Assembly: GCA_003223215.1 (NCBI GenBank)
Contig: QHYH01000111.1
Coordinates: 1 to 64,000 of the forward strand
DNA: 64,000 nt
From: Acidobacteriota bacterium
GTDB lineage: Bacteria > Acidobacteriota > Terriglobia > Acidiferrales > UBA7541
Direction of reading: 5' to 3'
Position 1 is the stretch's first letter, and every line of letters begins with the position of its first letter. The notes beneath the pieces were generated by a model. The model had not been told where the DNA came from, made no database searches, and saw only the letters and a program-made list of their open reading frames with translations. The position numbers were made by a program, and so were the translations under genes. Below are positions 44,810 to 53,337 of the stretch, piece by piece.

Positions 44810-45832
44810 CTACGGCTGTATATCGTACACCCGCACTTCGGCGTCCTTGCCTTCGTGATGTGGCACGGCCAGATTGTAGCGATTGAGTTCCGGAACGAGA
44901 ATGCCGGTTTTTGCGCGAAAGCTTCCTTCGACCCGCCCCAGCAGGGAGTAGTGATCGGCGTCGAGCTGTTGAACAACGTCGAGGTAGCCGTCTCCAGCAA
45001 GATAGATTCGCCTGTACTTTGCGTCGTAAGCGGCATCATCCACCATGCCAACGCAGGGAAGCTCGGAGATGACTTTGCCGGAATCTGAATTCAGAACGAT
45101 CAATTTCCCCGGATTTCGTGTGGAAACGAACAGACGGTGGTTCGCTTCGTCGAAGGCCATGGCGACATTGCTTTTATCGCCGGCGGGCAAGGGCCAAGTA
45201 GCCAAACGAGAGCCTTTGTTGCGGTCGAGAACGCCGACATCGTTCTGCCCCGTAATGTTGCAAAAGAGCCGTGGGCCGGACGTTTCCAATACGATGGCTT
45301 CGACATGGTTGGAATCGATTTTGATGTCGCGAAGTTTCTTGGAGGTATTCGTGTCAATGACACTGATCAAACAATAAGGAGTATGCGCCTCCCGTCCGCC
45401 ATTTACCACATAGAGGTAGTGTGTCGTGGAATCGTAAGCGATGGAGTCAGCGTCGATGGACACTTTGATCTCGCCGAGCGGTTTGTACGTGTCGCTGTCA
45501 TAGACTCTGACGGCCGAAGCGTCGCCTTCGACAACAAACAGTTTCTTTAGATCCTTTCGATACAAAATAGCGTGCGGTGCTTTTGCATCTTCCATTGTCT
45601 GGATGCGCGTGTTCGTCGCAGTGTCCAGCACGTCCACCTTGTCATTCTCTTCGTCGGTGAGAAAAAGCCTGTGACCGTCGATGTCCGTAGCGAAATGATC
45701 AAAATCGCCATCCTTGAGTCCCGGCAAAGGAATTGTCGCGACGAGCTTGAGTGCCCCTTTGGCTTGCGCCGCAGCCTGGACGGGAAATGACACCAACAAC
45801 AGGAATAGGAAAAAGCGCCGCCTATATTTCAT
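44810..45832 (-). CDS. Secreted YncE-like beta-propeller protein (1)
   Basis: The ATG at 45830-45832 with GGAGGG upstream gives a 340-residue protein with signal peptide MKYRRRFFLFLLLVSFPVQAAAQA. The mature part is a repeating propeller: DHFATDIDGHRLFLTDEENDKVDVLDTATNTRIQTMEDAKAPHAILYRKDLKKLFVVEGDASAVRVYDSDTY shows two blades of the YncE/NHL-like kind. Such proteins bind partners or ligands in the periplasm or, in some families, act as lactonases. It leads the minus-strand organic-acid set and faces a divergent homologue at 46236 across ~400 bases containing a regulator-type site. Confidence 0.85.
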   Translation of the reverse strand: MKYRRRFFLFLLLVSFPVQAAAQAKGALKLVATIPLPGLKDGDFDHFATDIDGHRLFLTDEENDKVDVLDTATNTRIQTMEDAKAPHAILYRKDLKKLFVVEGDASAVRVYDSDTYKPLGEIKVSIDADSIAYDSTTHYLYVVNGGREAHTPYCLISVIDTNTSKKLRDIKIDSNHVEAIVLETSGPRLFCNITGQNDVGVLDRNKGSRLATWPLPAGDKSNVAMAFDEANHRLFVSTRNPGKLIVLNSDSGKVISELPCVGMVDDAAYDAKYRRIYLAGDGYLDVVQQLDADHYSLLGRVEGSFRAKTGILVPELNRYNLAVPHHEGKDAEVRVYDIQP

Positions 45833-46083
45833 GGAACCCTCCAAAATCGCTCTGGTCGGTAAAGAGTTGCACCCGCGGAATCCAGTTCCAGCTAGAAAGA
45901 GTAAGTGTTTCGAAGGGCCCGCGGAACGATGGCATCCAATTTTCTTCTCTTGCCTCGTCATGCTCGGGGAGGCCCGCCGGTCGAGTCAACATCTGTTTGG
46001 AACCGGCGAAGAGGCGGCGTCCTGACCATGCCAGATCCCTTGATTTTACGACGACACAACTGCTTCGAAGCAGGCTCCGGCTA

Positions 46084-46106
46084 AACAGAAATTAATCTTG
46101 GTTTAA
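46084..46106 (+). promoter_or_regulatory. TTAA-N7-TTAA site upstream of propeller gene 2
   Basis: AACAGAAATTAATCTTGG (46084-46101) is identical to 50864-50881. It contains two TTAA words 11 bases apart (46092 and 46103), the one-turn direct-repeat spacing that OmpR/PhoB-type regulators recognise. It lies in the divergent region between propeller genes 1 and 2. The likely binder is the response regulator at 48788-49465 (inference). Confidence 0.55.
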
Positions 46107-46235
46107 GTTGGTGCGACTGGCGGATGAATTATTCTCTCCACTGGCCGCTCCGCGGCGAAGTTCGCGCTGCACTTGAGCACCAGCTCTTGCAATTCGAGTG
46201 GACCAAAATCCAAATTGTTTTGGCATGGAGAGAAG

Positions 46236-47246
46236 ATGAAGAAACGGTTTCTGATCCTGACGATGATCCTTGCCGTTTTGGAAGTAGCAGGGCAGGCCCA
46301 AGACGCCACTCCCCTGAAACTCCTCGAAACCTTTAAATTGTCTCCGGACATCAAAGGAAATTTCGATCACTTCGCAATTGACCTTAAAACCAACCGGCTG
46401 TTCGCTACGCCCGAAGGCTACAAGGCGGTGCTTGTTTTCGATGTGCAGAGCGGGAAACTGATTCACACGATTCGCGGCATCGAAAAACCTCATGCGATTC
46501 TTTGCCGGGAAGACCTGCACCGCCTGTACGTGACCGATGGGGAAGCCGGGGAGTTGAAAATCTTTGACAGCACAAATTATGCCTTGGTCTCGTACGTGAA
46601 GCTGCTGCTGGATGCGGACTCGATTGGATACGACCGGGAAACAAAACTGCTCTACATCGACAACGGCGGCGGCGACGTCCACGAAACTTACTCCATGATC
46701 AGCATTGTGGAGACGACCGCCGGGAAAAAGGTGGCCGACATGAAAGTCGATGGCGATACCCTCGAAGCTATGAGGCTTGAAAGGTCCAGCTCGAGAATGT
46801 ACGTGAATAACAAAGCAAAGGGCCAGGTGGAGGTCATCGACCGGAACAAGCGCGAGATCGTCGAGAGCTGGCCGGTTACCAAGAGCAAGACTAACGTAGC
46901 GATGGCCCTTGACGAGCCGAATCATCGTCTGTTTGTTGCTTGCCGCGGCGGGGATATCGTGGTGTTTGATACCACTACCGGCAAGGAGCTTATGGCTCTA
47001 CCGATCACCAAGGGAGTCGACGACCTGGTTTATGATGCGGGCAGCCGCCGTCTCTACGCCTCTGCCGATGGGAACGTGGAGGTGTACGAGCAAACTGACC
47101 CTGACCAATACAAGCCCCTCGGGAAAGTGCCAACCGGACCGCTGGGGCGGACGTCTCTCTTGGTTCCTGCGCTGAAGCGCTATTTTGTGGCTGTTCCACA
47201 ACACGGGACGGAGAGCGCGGGAATCCTGGTTTTTGAAGTTCTATAG
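46236..47246 (+). CDS. Secreted YncE-like beta-propeller protein (2)
   Basis: The start at 46236 is preceded by GGAGAGAAG and followed by the signal MKKRFLILTMILAVLEVAGQAQ. The 336-residue protein shares blade sequences with propeller 1: DHFAIDLKTNRLFATPEGYKAVLVFDVQSGKLIHTIRGIEKPHAILCREDLHRLYVTDGEAGELKIFD and LDEPNHRLFVACRGGDIVVFDTTTGKELM. It is probably periplasmic. The two divergent homologues look like an inverted duplication with shared control. Function unknown; a binding or scaffold role is the conservative reading. Amidohydrolase and two-component genes follow on the same strand. Confidence 0.85.
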   Translation: MKKRFLILTMILAVLEVAGQAQDATPLKLLETFKLSPDIKGNFDHFAIDLKTNRLFATPEGYKAVLVFDVQSGKLIHTIRGIEKPHAILCREDLHRLYVTDGEAGELKIFDSTNYALVSYVKLLLDADSIGYDRETKLLYIDNGGGDVHETYSMISIVETTAGKKVADMKVDGDTLEAMRLERSSSRMYVNNKAKGQVEVIDRNKREIVESWPVTKSKTNVAMALDEPNHRLFVACRGGDIVVFDTTTGKELMALPITKGVDDLVYDAGSRRLYASADGNVEVYEQTDPDQYKPLGKVPTGPLGRTSLLVPALKRYFVAVPQHGTESAGILVFEVL

Positions 47247-47367
47247 AACCCCGTGAGAGAAATTGTGCGCTTTTGCAGTCGACGAACTACGCGCCTGAGC
47301 CCAAACGTGCGCCTTCCCATCTGTTGGTGTGAACAAATGACGAAACATCCCGGAGAGGAGGGATATC

Positions 47368-48702
47368 TTGAGACTGCGTTTTGCGAGAGTTTTGTTGAAC
47401 TGCTACGTCCTCAACACGGTGGCCATCGCTGTGCTTGGCACGATCGCTTCACCTGTGAGCGCACAGAATTCCGCCGTGGAGATTCGCGCTGGGCGCTTAT
47501 TTGACAGTAAGACAGGCAGGATCCTTGAAAATCAGATCGTTCTTGTGGAAGGTGAAAGAATTTCCTCAGTCGGATCCGCCGACCAAGTGCAAATCCCAGC
47601 TGGGGCGCAGGTCATCGATCTCAGCAAGGCTACCGTTTTGCCCGGGTTGATTGACGGGCATACGCATGTGTTCGGGTTTGGTCTCGATGGGATTAAGCCT
47701 GGAGGCCCGCCGTTCGCGAGCCCCATTAATGATACCCGCGAGTACCGCACTCTACTGGCTCTGGCCAACGCACAAAAGGATCTTCGCGCAGGCTTCACAA
47801 CCTTGCGGGACTTGATGAGCCACGGCGGAGGGTATGCAGACGTTGACATCAAGAGAGCGATCAATGGCGGTTATTTCCAAGGTCCGCGCATGCAGGTTTC
47901 GACGATGGGGCTGGTGGCCACCGGCGAAGGCATTTTGGGCTCGCCGGAGGTCCGTCTGCCGGGAAACTATCAGGCCGTTGACAATCCCTGGGCCGCCCGC
48001 CAGGCCGTTCGAGAGGAAATCCACTATGGCGCTGACTGGATCAAGTTTCATTCGACCTCCGACTACGAATTCGAACCAAATGGCGAATTGTTTAGCAACC
48101 CTACGTTCACAAAGGAAGAAGTGGATGCCATCGTGGATGAGGCGCATCGCCACGGGAAAAAAGCTGCCTGCCACGCATTCGGGGGCGAGGGCTTGCGCAA
48201 TTGCGTTCAAGCGGGCACCGATACCATCGAACACGCCATCGATCTGGACGAGGCCACTGCCGACTTGATGAAGAAGAAGGGGCTCTATCTTGAATTGACG
48301 GCCTATCACTACTCTCTCTCCGAATACACATTACGAGATGCTAAGGCAACCGGAGGCAAGTACAGCCTGGAAGCGATGCGTGAGAAAAGCGGCCGCCTGG
48401 CGATTTCTCGCGGCCTGAAGATTTCGTTTGGATCCGGCGTGGGACCATTCCCTCACGGGACGCAGGCCGCCGAATTCTCCTATTTGGTCAAATACGGCAT
48501 GACTCCAGCGCAGGCCATCCAGACCGCAACGACGGTAGCGGCGGAGATGATGGGGTGGCAGGACCGCATCGGGTCGATCGAGAAAGGAAAGTTCGCCGAT
48601 ATCGTCGCGGTTTCGGGCGATCCGCTGAAGGACATTACCGAGCTCGAACGCATAAAATTTGTGATGAAGGGCGGGCAAGTGATTCGCAACGATCTGAGAT
48701 AA
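47368..48702 (+). CDS. Secreted metal-dependent amidohydrolase (imidazolonepropionase/prolidase-like)
   Basis: The TTG at 47368 follows GAGAGGAGGGATATC, a strong ribosome binding site, and starts a signal peptide (MRLRFARVLLNCYVLNTVAIAVLGTIASPVSAQ). The 444-residue enzyme has VLPGLIDGHTHVF (HxH metal ligands), IKFHSTSDYEFEP (probable bridging Lys in the DWIKF segment), HRHGKKAACHAFGGEGL (His), and GLKISFGSGVGPFPHGTQAAEFSYLVKYGMTPAQAIQTATTVAAEMMGWQDRIGSIEKGKFADIVAV (metal-site strand and closing segment). These exported amidohydrolases cleave X-Pro dipeptides, organophosphates or other amides. A weak terminator follows. Confidence 0.9.
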   Translation: MRLRFARVLLNCYVLNTVAIAVLGTIASPVSAQNSAVEIRAGRLFDSKTGRILENQIVLVEGERISSVGSADQVQIPAGAQVIDLSKATVLPGLIDGHTHVFGFGLDGIKPGGPPFASPINDTREYRTLLALANAQKDLRAGFTTLRDLMSHGGGYADVDIKRAINGGYFQGPRMQVSTMGLVATGEGILGSPEVRLPGNYQAVDNPWAARQAVREEIHYGADWIKFHSTSDYEFEPNGELFSNPTFTKEEVDAIVDEAHRHGKKAACHAFGGEGLRNCVQAGTDTIEHAIDLDEATADLMKKKGLYLELTAYHYSLSEYTLRDAKATGGKYSLEAMREKSGRLAISRGLKISFGSGVGPFPHGTQAAEFSYLVKYGMTPAQAIQTATTVAAEMMGWQDRIGSIEKGKFADIVAVSGDPLKDITELERIKFVMKGGQVIRNDLR

Positions 48703-48706
48703 ACAG

Positions 48707-48735
48707 AGGGGCGGCGAGCAAAGCCCCTTTTGCGC
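48707..48735 (+). terminator. Candidate weak terminator after the amidohydrolase gene
   Basis: AGGGGC (48707-48712) pairs with GCCCCT (48723-48728) over a 10-base loop, followed by a short T run. The stem is short and the U tract weak, so read-through into the regulator gene is possible. Confidence 0.35.
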
Positions 48736-48787
48736 GGCGGTTATTCGCTCGCGCAAAGGCCTTCTTCATGCTAGTAAATCAGGACGT

Positions 48788-49465
48788 ATGCGCATCCTCT
48801 TGGTCGAAGACGAGCGTAAAGTGGCGAGCTTCATCGCGCGGACGCTGCGCGAAAATACCTATGCGGTGGACGTGGCCGAGTCTGGCGAGAAAGCAGTTGA
48901 GCTTAGCACGGACGTGACTTGCGACGCGATTCTCCTCGATATTCGCTTGCCTGGCATGAGTGGTATCGAAGTCTGCCGTGAACTGAGGCAGCGCGGCATT
49001 GAAGCCCCGGTCCTGATGCTCACTGCCCGCGGCCTTGTCGAGCAGAAAGTCGAGGGCCTCGATGCGGGAGCCGATGATTACCTCACAAAACCATTTGTGC
49101 TCACGGAACTTCTCGCACGCGTCCGGGCGCTCCTGCGGCGCGGGCTTCACAGCGGCAACGCCAGGCTTCGCTATGGGGACCTCGAACTCGATCGCCACCG
49201 ACGCCGCGCCAACCGCGGAAAAGAAGTGATCCCGCTGACAAGCAAGGAATTTGCGCTACTCGAGCTTACGCTTCTTCGTGCCCCCGAGCTTGTCACCCGC
49301 AGCGAAATCGTGGAACACGTGTGGGACTGCCATTTCGACAGCGAGACAAATCTCGTCGAGGTCTACGTCAACCGCTTGCGCCAGAAGATCGACCACGACC
49401 GGCCGGCGAAGCTTATTCACACGATTCGCGGAGTCGGTTACCGGCTAGGAGCTCTGGAGTCATGA
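48788..49465 (+). CDS. OmpR/PhoB-family response regulator
   Basis: A 225-residue protein with receiver domain (MRILLVEDE with the acidic pair, phospho-acceptor Asp51 in AILLDIRLPGMSG, Thr79 in LTAR, Lys101 in YLTKPF) and a C-terminal winged helix (LTSKEFALLELTLLRAPELVTRSEIVEHVWD, ETNLVEVYVNRLRQKIDHDRPAKLIHTIRGVGYRL). It resembles CusR/TctD-type regulators. The kinase gene overlaps its stop by 4 bases but is frameshifted, so the regulator may be orphaned. Direct-repeat TTAA sites at 46084-46106 and 50864-50897 suit this family's DNA binding. Confidence 0.95.
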   Translation: MRILLVEDERKVASFIARTLRENTYAVDVAESGEKAVELSTDVTCDAILLDIRLPGMSGIEVCRELRQRGIEAPVLMLTARGLVEQKVEGLDAGADDYLTKPFVLTELLARVRALLRRGLHSGNARLRYGDLELDRHRRRANRGKEVIPLTSKEFALLELTLLRAPELVTRSEIVEHVWDCHFDSETNLVEVYVNRLRQKIDHDRPAKLIHTIRGVGYRLGALES

Positions 49466-50886
49466 GAGCAAAGACGCTTCGGTCTCGCATGATGGTGCTT
49501 TTTTGCTCCGTCGTGGGCGTTCTCCTGGCCGCCTCGTATCTTGCCTTTTGGGGATTGCTCGCCCACGCCATTCCGACACAGCTCAACCGCCAATTGCTGG
49601 AGACATCGCGGCCGATTATTTCGGACATCGCCTCGGAGCCGAATGCCCGAGATGTAGAGCGCTTGGACATCCCCGGCCAATTCTTCGAGCTTCTCGATAC
49701 GAACGGAAAAGTGCTCCATGCTCCAGAAACCTGACCAATCCAATCGATTTGAAGGGATTAAAGGTAAACGATCCGCATCCCGTGTTCGGAATAGGTTCAG
49801 TTGGAAACTCCGAGTCGGTTCGGGTTGCGCTTATTCCGTTTGAGCAGGCCGCAGGGAAGCGGTTGCTAGCGGTCGCGATTCCCACGTTCGGAACGAATCG
49901 TTTACTGGACACTTTTGGAGGCATCACCCTGCTGCTCTTTCCGCTAAGCCTACTGCTTACTGCGGCGATCTCCGCTTTCTACGTGGGAAGAAGTCTGATG
50001 CCCGTCAAAGCCCTCACCCGCCATGCCGAGCTCATGGCCAAACGTTTGACGGAACGCCAGGCGTTCTGGACGCCCTTGCCCGTCGCTTCGCGGGATGACG
50101 AGCTGGGCCGGCTGGCGGAGACCTTCAATCGACTTTTGCAAAGCGTCGATTCCGCCGTTCACCAACTGCGTCAATTCGTCACGGATGCTTCTCACGAATT
50201 GCGTACTCCTCTCGCCGTGCTTCATGGGGAAACGGAATTGATTCTTTCCAAACCGCGCACCGCAGAAGAATACCGAAAGACGCTGGCTGCCATCGACGAT
50301 GAATTGAAGAAACTGACCCGGATCGTAGAGGGGTTGTTCACGCTCTCGATGGCCGACGCGGGGCAGCTGCACCTTGAAAGTGAACCCGTCTATATCAATG
50401 AAATCCTGGAAGAGGCTTGCGCACTGGTTGCCCCGCGCGCCCGCGCGAGGAATATTTCCATCGTGCGCGACCTGAACCAAGAGGTTGCCTATGTCGGCGA
50501 TGAGGCCTCTCTGCATGAGCTGTTTCTGATTTTTCTGGACAACGCCATCAAGTATTCCCCCTCCGATTCTCAAGTACGTGTCAACCTTACGCAAAACGGA
50601 AGCTCGATACGAATTTGCTTTGAAGATGAGGGTGGGAATCGCGAGCGAGCATTTGCCTTTCATTTTTGAGCGTTTCTACCGCGGCGCGCGGCCTGGAAAC
50701 GGTGAGGTGCACAGCGGGGGGCTCGGGCTGGCGATTGCACAGGCCATTGCGCGCGCTCAGGGCGGGTCCATTGCGTGCCAGAGCGCGCCGGGTTCGGGCT
50801 CCACCTTTACGATCCTTCTGCCTGCATCACGAGCTGACGAAAGCCATCCAAAGGATGCACCTGAACAGAAATTAATCTTGGGTTAA
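49462..50886 (+). pseudogene. Sensor histidine kinase, two frameshifts
   Basis: The start ATG at 49462 overlaps the regulator stop. Segment 1 has the first membrane helix and the start of the periplasmic domain, and stops out of frame near 49725-49734. Segment 2 reads RNLTNPIDLKGL..., a second membrane helix (GGITLLLFPLSLLLTAAISAFYVG), a HAMP domain, the H-box FVTDASHELRTPLAVLHGE and N-box FLDNAIKYSP. A second shift near 50632-50640 separates it from VGIASEHLPFIFERFYRG (F box) and GGLGLAIAQAIARAQGG (G box), ending at 50886. All catalytic boxes remain, so decay is recent or the indels are sequence errors. Confidence 0.85.
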
Positions 50887-50897
50887 GGCAGGGTTAA
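50864..50897 (+). promoter_or_regulatory. Triple TTAA direct-repeat site upstream of the TonB-receptor remnant
   Basis: AACAGAAATTAATCTTGG (50864-50881) is identical to 46084-46101. TTAA occurs at 50872, 50883 and 50894, at exact 11-base steps; two consecutive repeat units end in GGG. It begins inside the last codons of the kinase gene and lies ~45 bases upstream of the GTG of the receptor remnant. It probably binds the OmpR-type regulator next door. Confidence 0.6.
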
Positions 50898-50942
50898 GGG
50901 CTATACATTAGGCTCCCGCCCAAGTGTGTGGGAGGTGAATCA

Positions 50943-51375
50943 GTGTCCTTTCGAAGCTTCTCCGCAGTGTATTCATCTGGTCGTGTCTTAGCAGCTTCCC
51001 TAATCCTCGGAATCGTTTCTGCCATTGCAGTGTGGGCCCAGGTCGCTGGCGGAACGATTTCTGGCACCATCACCGATCCTTCAGAGAAACTCATACCTCA
51101 GGCTCAAGTTTCTATCACCAACGTGGCGACAGGCATTATCACCACCGTCATGACCCACGCGGACGGCTTTTTTACCGCCCCGAACCTCCTGCCCGGAGAT
51201 TATGAGATCACTGTCTCGGCGAAGGGTTTCACAGACCGAGACCCGCAAAGGGATTACCCTCACGGTTGGGGCACAGCAAGTCTTCGACCTCACCCTGCAC
51301 GTGGGGTCCGCAGCCGGAACGGTGGTAGAAGTAACGACCGAGGCTCCTGCAGTTCAACGGGCGGTGACCATTTGA
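50943..51375 (+). pseudogene. TonB-dependent receptor, N-terminal remnant (frameshifted)
   Basis: A GTG at 50943 after GGGAGGTGAATCA starts a signal sequence (SGRVLAASLILGIVSAIAVWAQ) and a carboxypeptidase-regulatory-like domain: GGTISGTITDPSEKLIPQAQVSITNVATGI, then GFFTAPNLLPGDYEITVSAKGF. After a frame change near 51235 it continues ETRKGITLTVGAQQVFDLTLHVGSAAGTVVEVTTEAPAVQ and stops at TGA 51373-51375, just where the plug domain should begin. The beta-barrel is entirely missing. It follows the kinase gene and the TTAA repeat site. This was presumably the outer-membrane transporter controlled by that system. Confidence 0.75.
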
Positions 51376-51511
51376 GCTCCGCCAGATGTCGTCGTGGGCT
51401 TCTTTGATGCCGACAGCTCGACCGGCGAAGACTAAGCTGAAATCGATTCTTTTGTGGGGCTGCAATGGGTGATGACGAAGCGCTAATATAGGCGAACCAC
51501 GAATTTAGGTT

Positions 51512-53032
51512 ATGAAAATGCTGAATCTTCAAAAAGCTAGACTCCGAGTGTTAGTGATTGCCGCTATGGCAAGCCTGCATCCCGCCATGAACGTGCTGGC
51601 CAACGCTGGCAACGCAAATGAAGCGCAGCAGTCGCAATCGGCAAATTCTGGCCAATTCCAGGAAACGATTTCCTCTTCGAAAGACATCTTCGATTTCGAC
51701 TTTTTCAAATCGAAGGTCGAACCGATTTTCTTGAAGCAGCGCCCCGGGCACGCTCGGTGTTACGCTTGTCACTCGGATCCGAACAGGGTTTTTCACCTTG
51801 AGCGCCTGTCGGATGGCGTCAAGGAGTGGACCGAGGAACAATCCCGGCGGAACTTTCTGACGATAACCAGGCTCGTCGCTCCCGGTGATCCGCTTTCCAG
51901 CTTGCTTCTGATACACCCGCTCGCGCCGGAAGCTGGTGGAGACGCATTCCACTCTGGTGGCAGGCAGTTCGAGACGCAAAATGACCCTGACTGGCTCACC
52001 ATCGCGGATTGGGTCCGCGGCGCTCACACTGCTTCCCACCGCAAATCGAAGAGCGGGTCATTCATCTACGTTACCAACAGCGCCGGGGCCACCGTAGACG
52101 TCGTCGATCCGTCTTCGAACAGCGTCGTTCAGGTGATCCGCGGCATCGAACTGCCGCACGGCGTCAATTTTTCACCGGATAGTTCGCGTGTGTACATCAG
52201 CGATGAGTCGGAAAGTGCGCTCGACGTCATTGACCGCGAACGAGGCGAAATCATCAAGAAAATCGCGCTCAGTGGCCACCCCAACAACCTCACCATAACC
52301 AAGGATGGCCGTCGGGTGCTGGTCGGCATCCGCACGCTCCCCGGGGCCGTTGACGTCGTCGATACATCTTCTCTCGCCCTCGCAAAGACTATCCCCATCA
52401 ACCGGAGCATCCACAACATTTACGTCACGCCTGACGGGAAATACGCCGTAGCCGGCTCCATCGAATCCAAATCGGCAACGGTCATGGATCTCCAGACCGA
52501 GCAAGTTGCCTGGGAAGTCAAATTTGACAATGGCGTGCGCCCGATGGCTTTCGATACAAATCCCGATGGCTCCACGAAGCACATCTTCGTGCAACTCTCC
52601 AACCTCAATGGATTTGCCGTCGTTGATTTCGCCAAGCATGTCGAAGTCGCTCGCGTCAAATTCCCCGATCAGCCCGGTGGGTATGGTGACGCTGAGGTGC
52701 GCTTCAATACTCCCTCCCATGGCATCGGGGTTGCTCCCAATGGAAAATCTCTCTGGGTTGGGAGCACGATTGCCAATGCCGTCTTTGAATATTCGCTGCC
52801 CGACCTCAAGTTGGACGGGTACTGCTTGTTGCCCAATGTCTATCCGCCCAACCACGCCCCCACCGGCTCCGTGCCTGAGTGGATCACGTTCACTCCCGAT
52901 AGCTCGGTCGTTTACATCTCCAATTCGGCAGCTGCGTCGGTCTCGGCAATCGATGCCAGAACCAGGAAGCTCACAGCGGTGATACCGGTTGGAGAAGTTC
53001 CCAAGAGGATGAACACGCTCATTCTTCCCTGA
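51512..53032 (+). CDS. Secreted beta-propeller protein with a CxxCH heme-type motif
   Basis: A 506-residue protein with signal peptide (residues 1 to ~31). The N-terminal region holds C83-Y-A-C86-H87 (RCYACHSDP), the c-type heme attachment motif, within the FFKSKVEPIFLKQRPGHARCYACH context of the cytochrome-like domains of Planctomycete and Acidobacterial surface proteins. From about residue 175 a seven-blade-like propeller follows: FIYVTNSAGATVDVVDPSSNSVVQVIRGIELPHGVNFSPDSSRVYISDESESALDVIDRERGEII, and so on. The combination suggests a periplasmic electron-transfer or binding role. Only one heme motif is present. It is the third propeller gene in the region. Confidence 0.85.
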   Translation: MKMLNLQKARLRVLVIAAMASLHPAMNVLANAGNANEAQQSQSANSGQFQETISSSKDIFDFDFFKSKVEPIFLKQRPGHARCYACHSDPNRVFHLERLSDGVKEWTEEQSRRNFLTITRLVAPGDPLSSLLLIHPLAPEAGGDAFHSGGRQFETQNDPDWLTIADWVRGAHTASHRKSKSGSFIYVTNSAGATVDVVDPSSNSVVQVIRGIELPHGVNFSPDSSRVYISDESESALDVIDRERGEIIKKIALSGHPNNLTITKDGRRVLVGIRTLPGAVDVVDTSSLALAKTIPINRSIHNIYVTPDGKYAVAGSIESKSATVMDLQTEQVAWEVKFDNGVRPMAFDTNPDGSTKHIFVQLSNLNGFAVVDFAKHVEVARVKFPDQPGGYGDAEVRFNTPSHGIGVAPNGKSLWVGSTIANAVFEYSLPDLKLDGYCLLPNVYPPNHAPTGSVPEWITFTPDSSVVYISNSAAASVSAIDARTRKLTAVIPVGEVPKRMNTLILP

Positions 53033-53113
53033 AGAATTGCTAGACAATGGTAGGGCAGCTCAGGGCGGGATGGCGCGCCGATTCTCAAAGTGAGATGCCT
53101 TTCGCGTAGGCTG

Positions 53114-53152
53114 TTACCAGGTGGGCCGCAAAGCCTCGGCGTTCTAACACCG
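53114..53152 (+). repeat. Solo IS200/IS605-type left end
   Basis: TTAC at 53114-53117 followed by CAGGTGGGCCGCAAAGCC and an imperfect hairpin TCGGCGTT-CT-AACACCGA. The first ~30 bases match the left end of the element at 41961-42002 with three differences. No matching right end with a TCAA site is recognisable within the next few hundred bases, so it is a solo end or truncated copy in the gap between two genes. Confidence 0.55.
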
Positions 53153-53337
53153 ACCTCCAGCTTTTGGTGCTCGACAACGCGACAGACCCGCCGTAGATGC
53201 CTGCGCCATTTCCGGCCCTCAATATTAACGCGCGCCGGTCATAGAACCGCCGACGGGGACGGCGCCGGGGTCGAGAATCTCGCATATTCACGGTTGTCAG
53301 ATTGTGGTTCACTTGAAGGCGAAGAAATCTCAACAAG

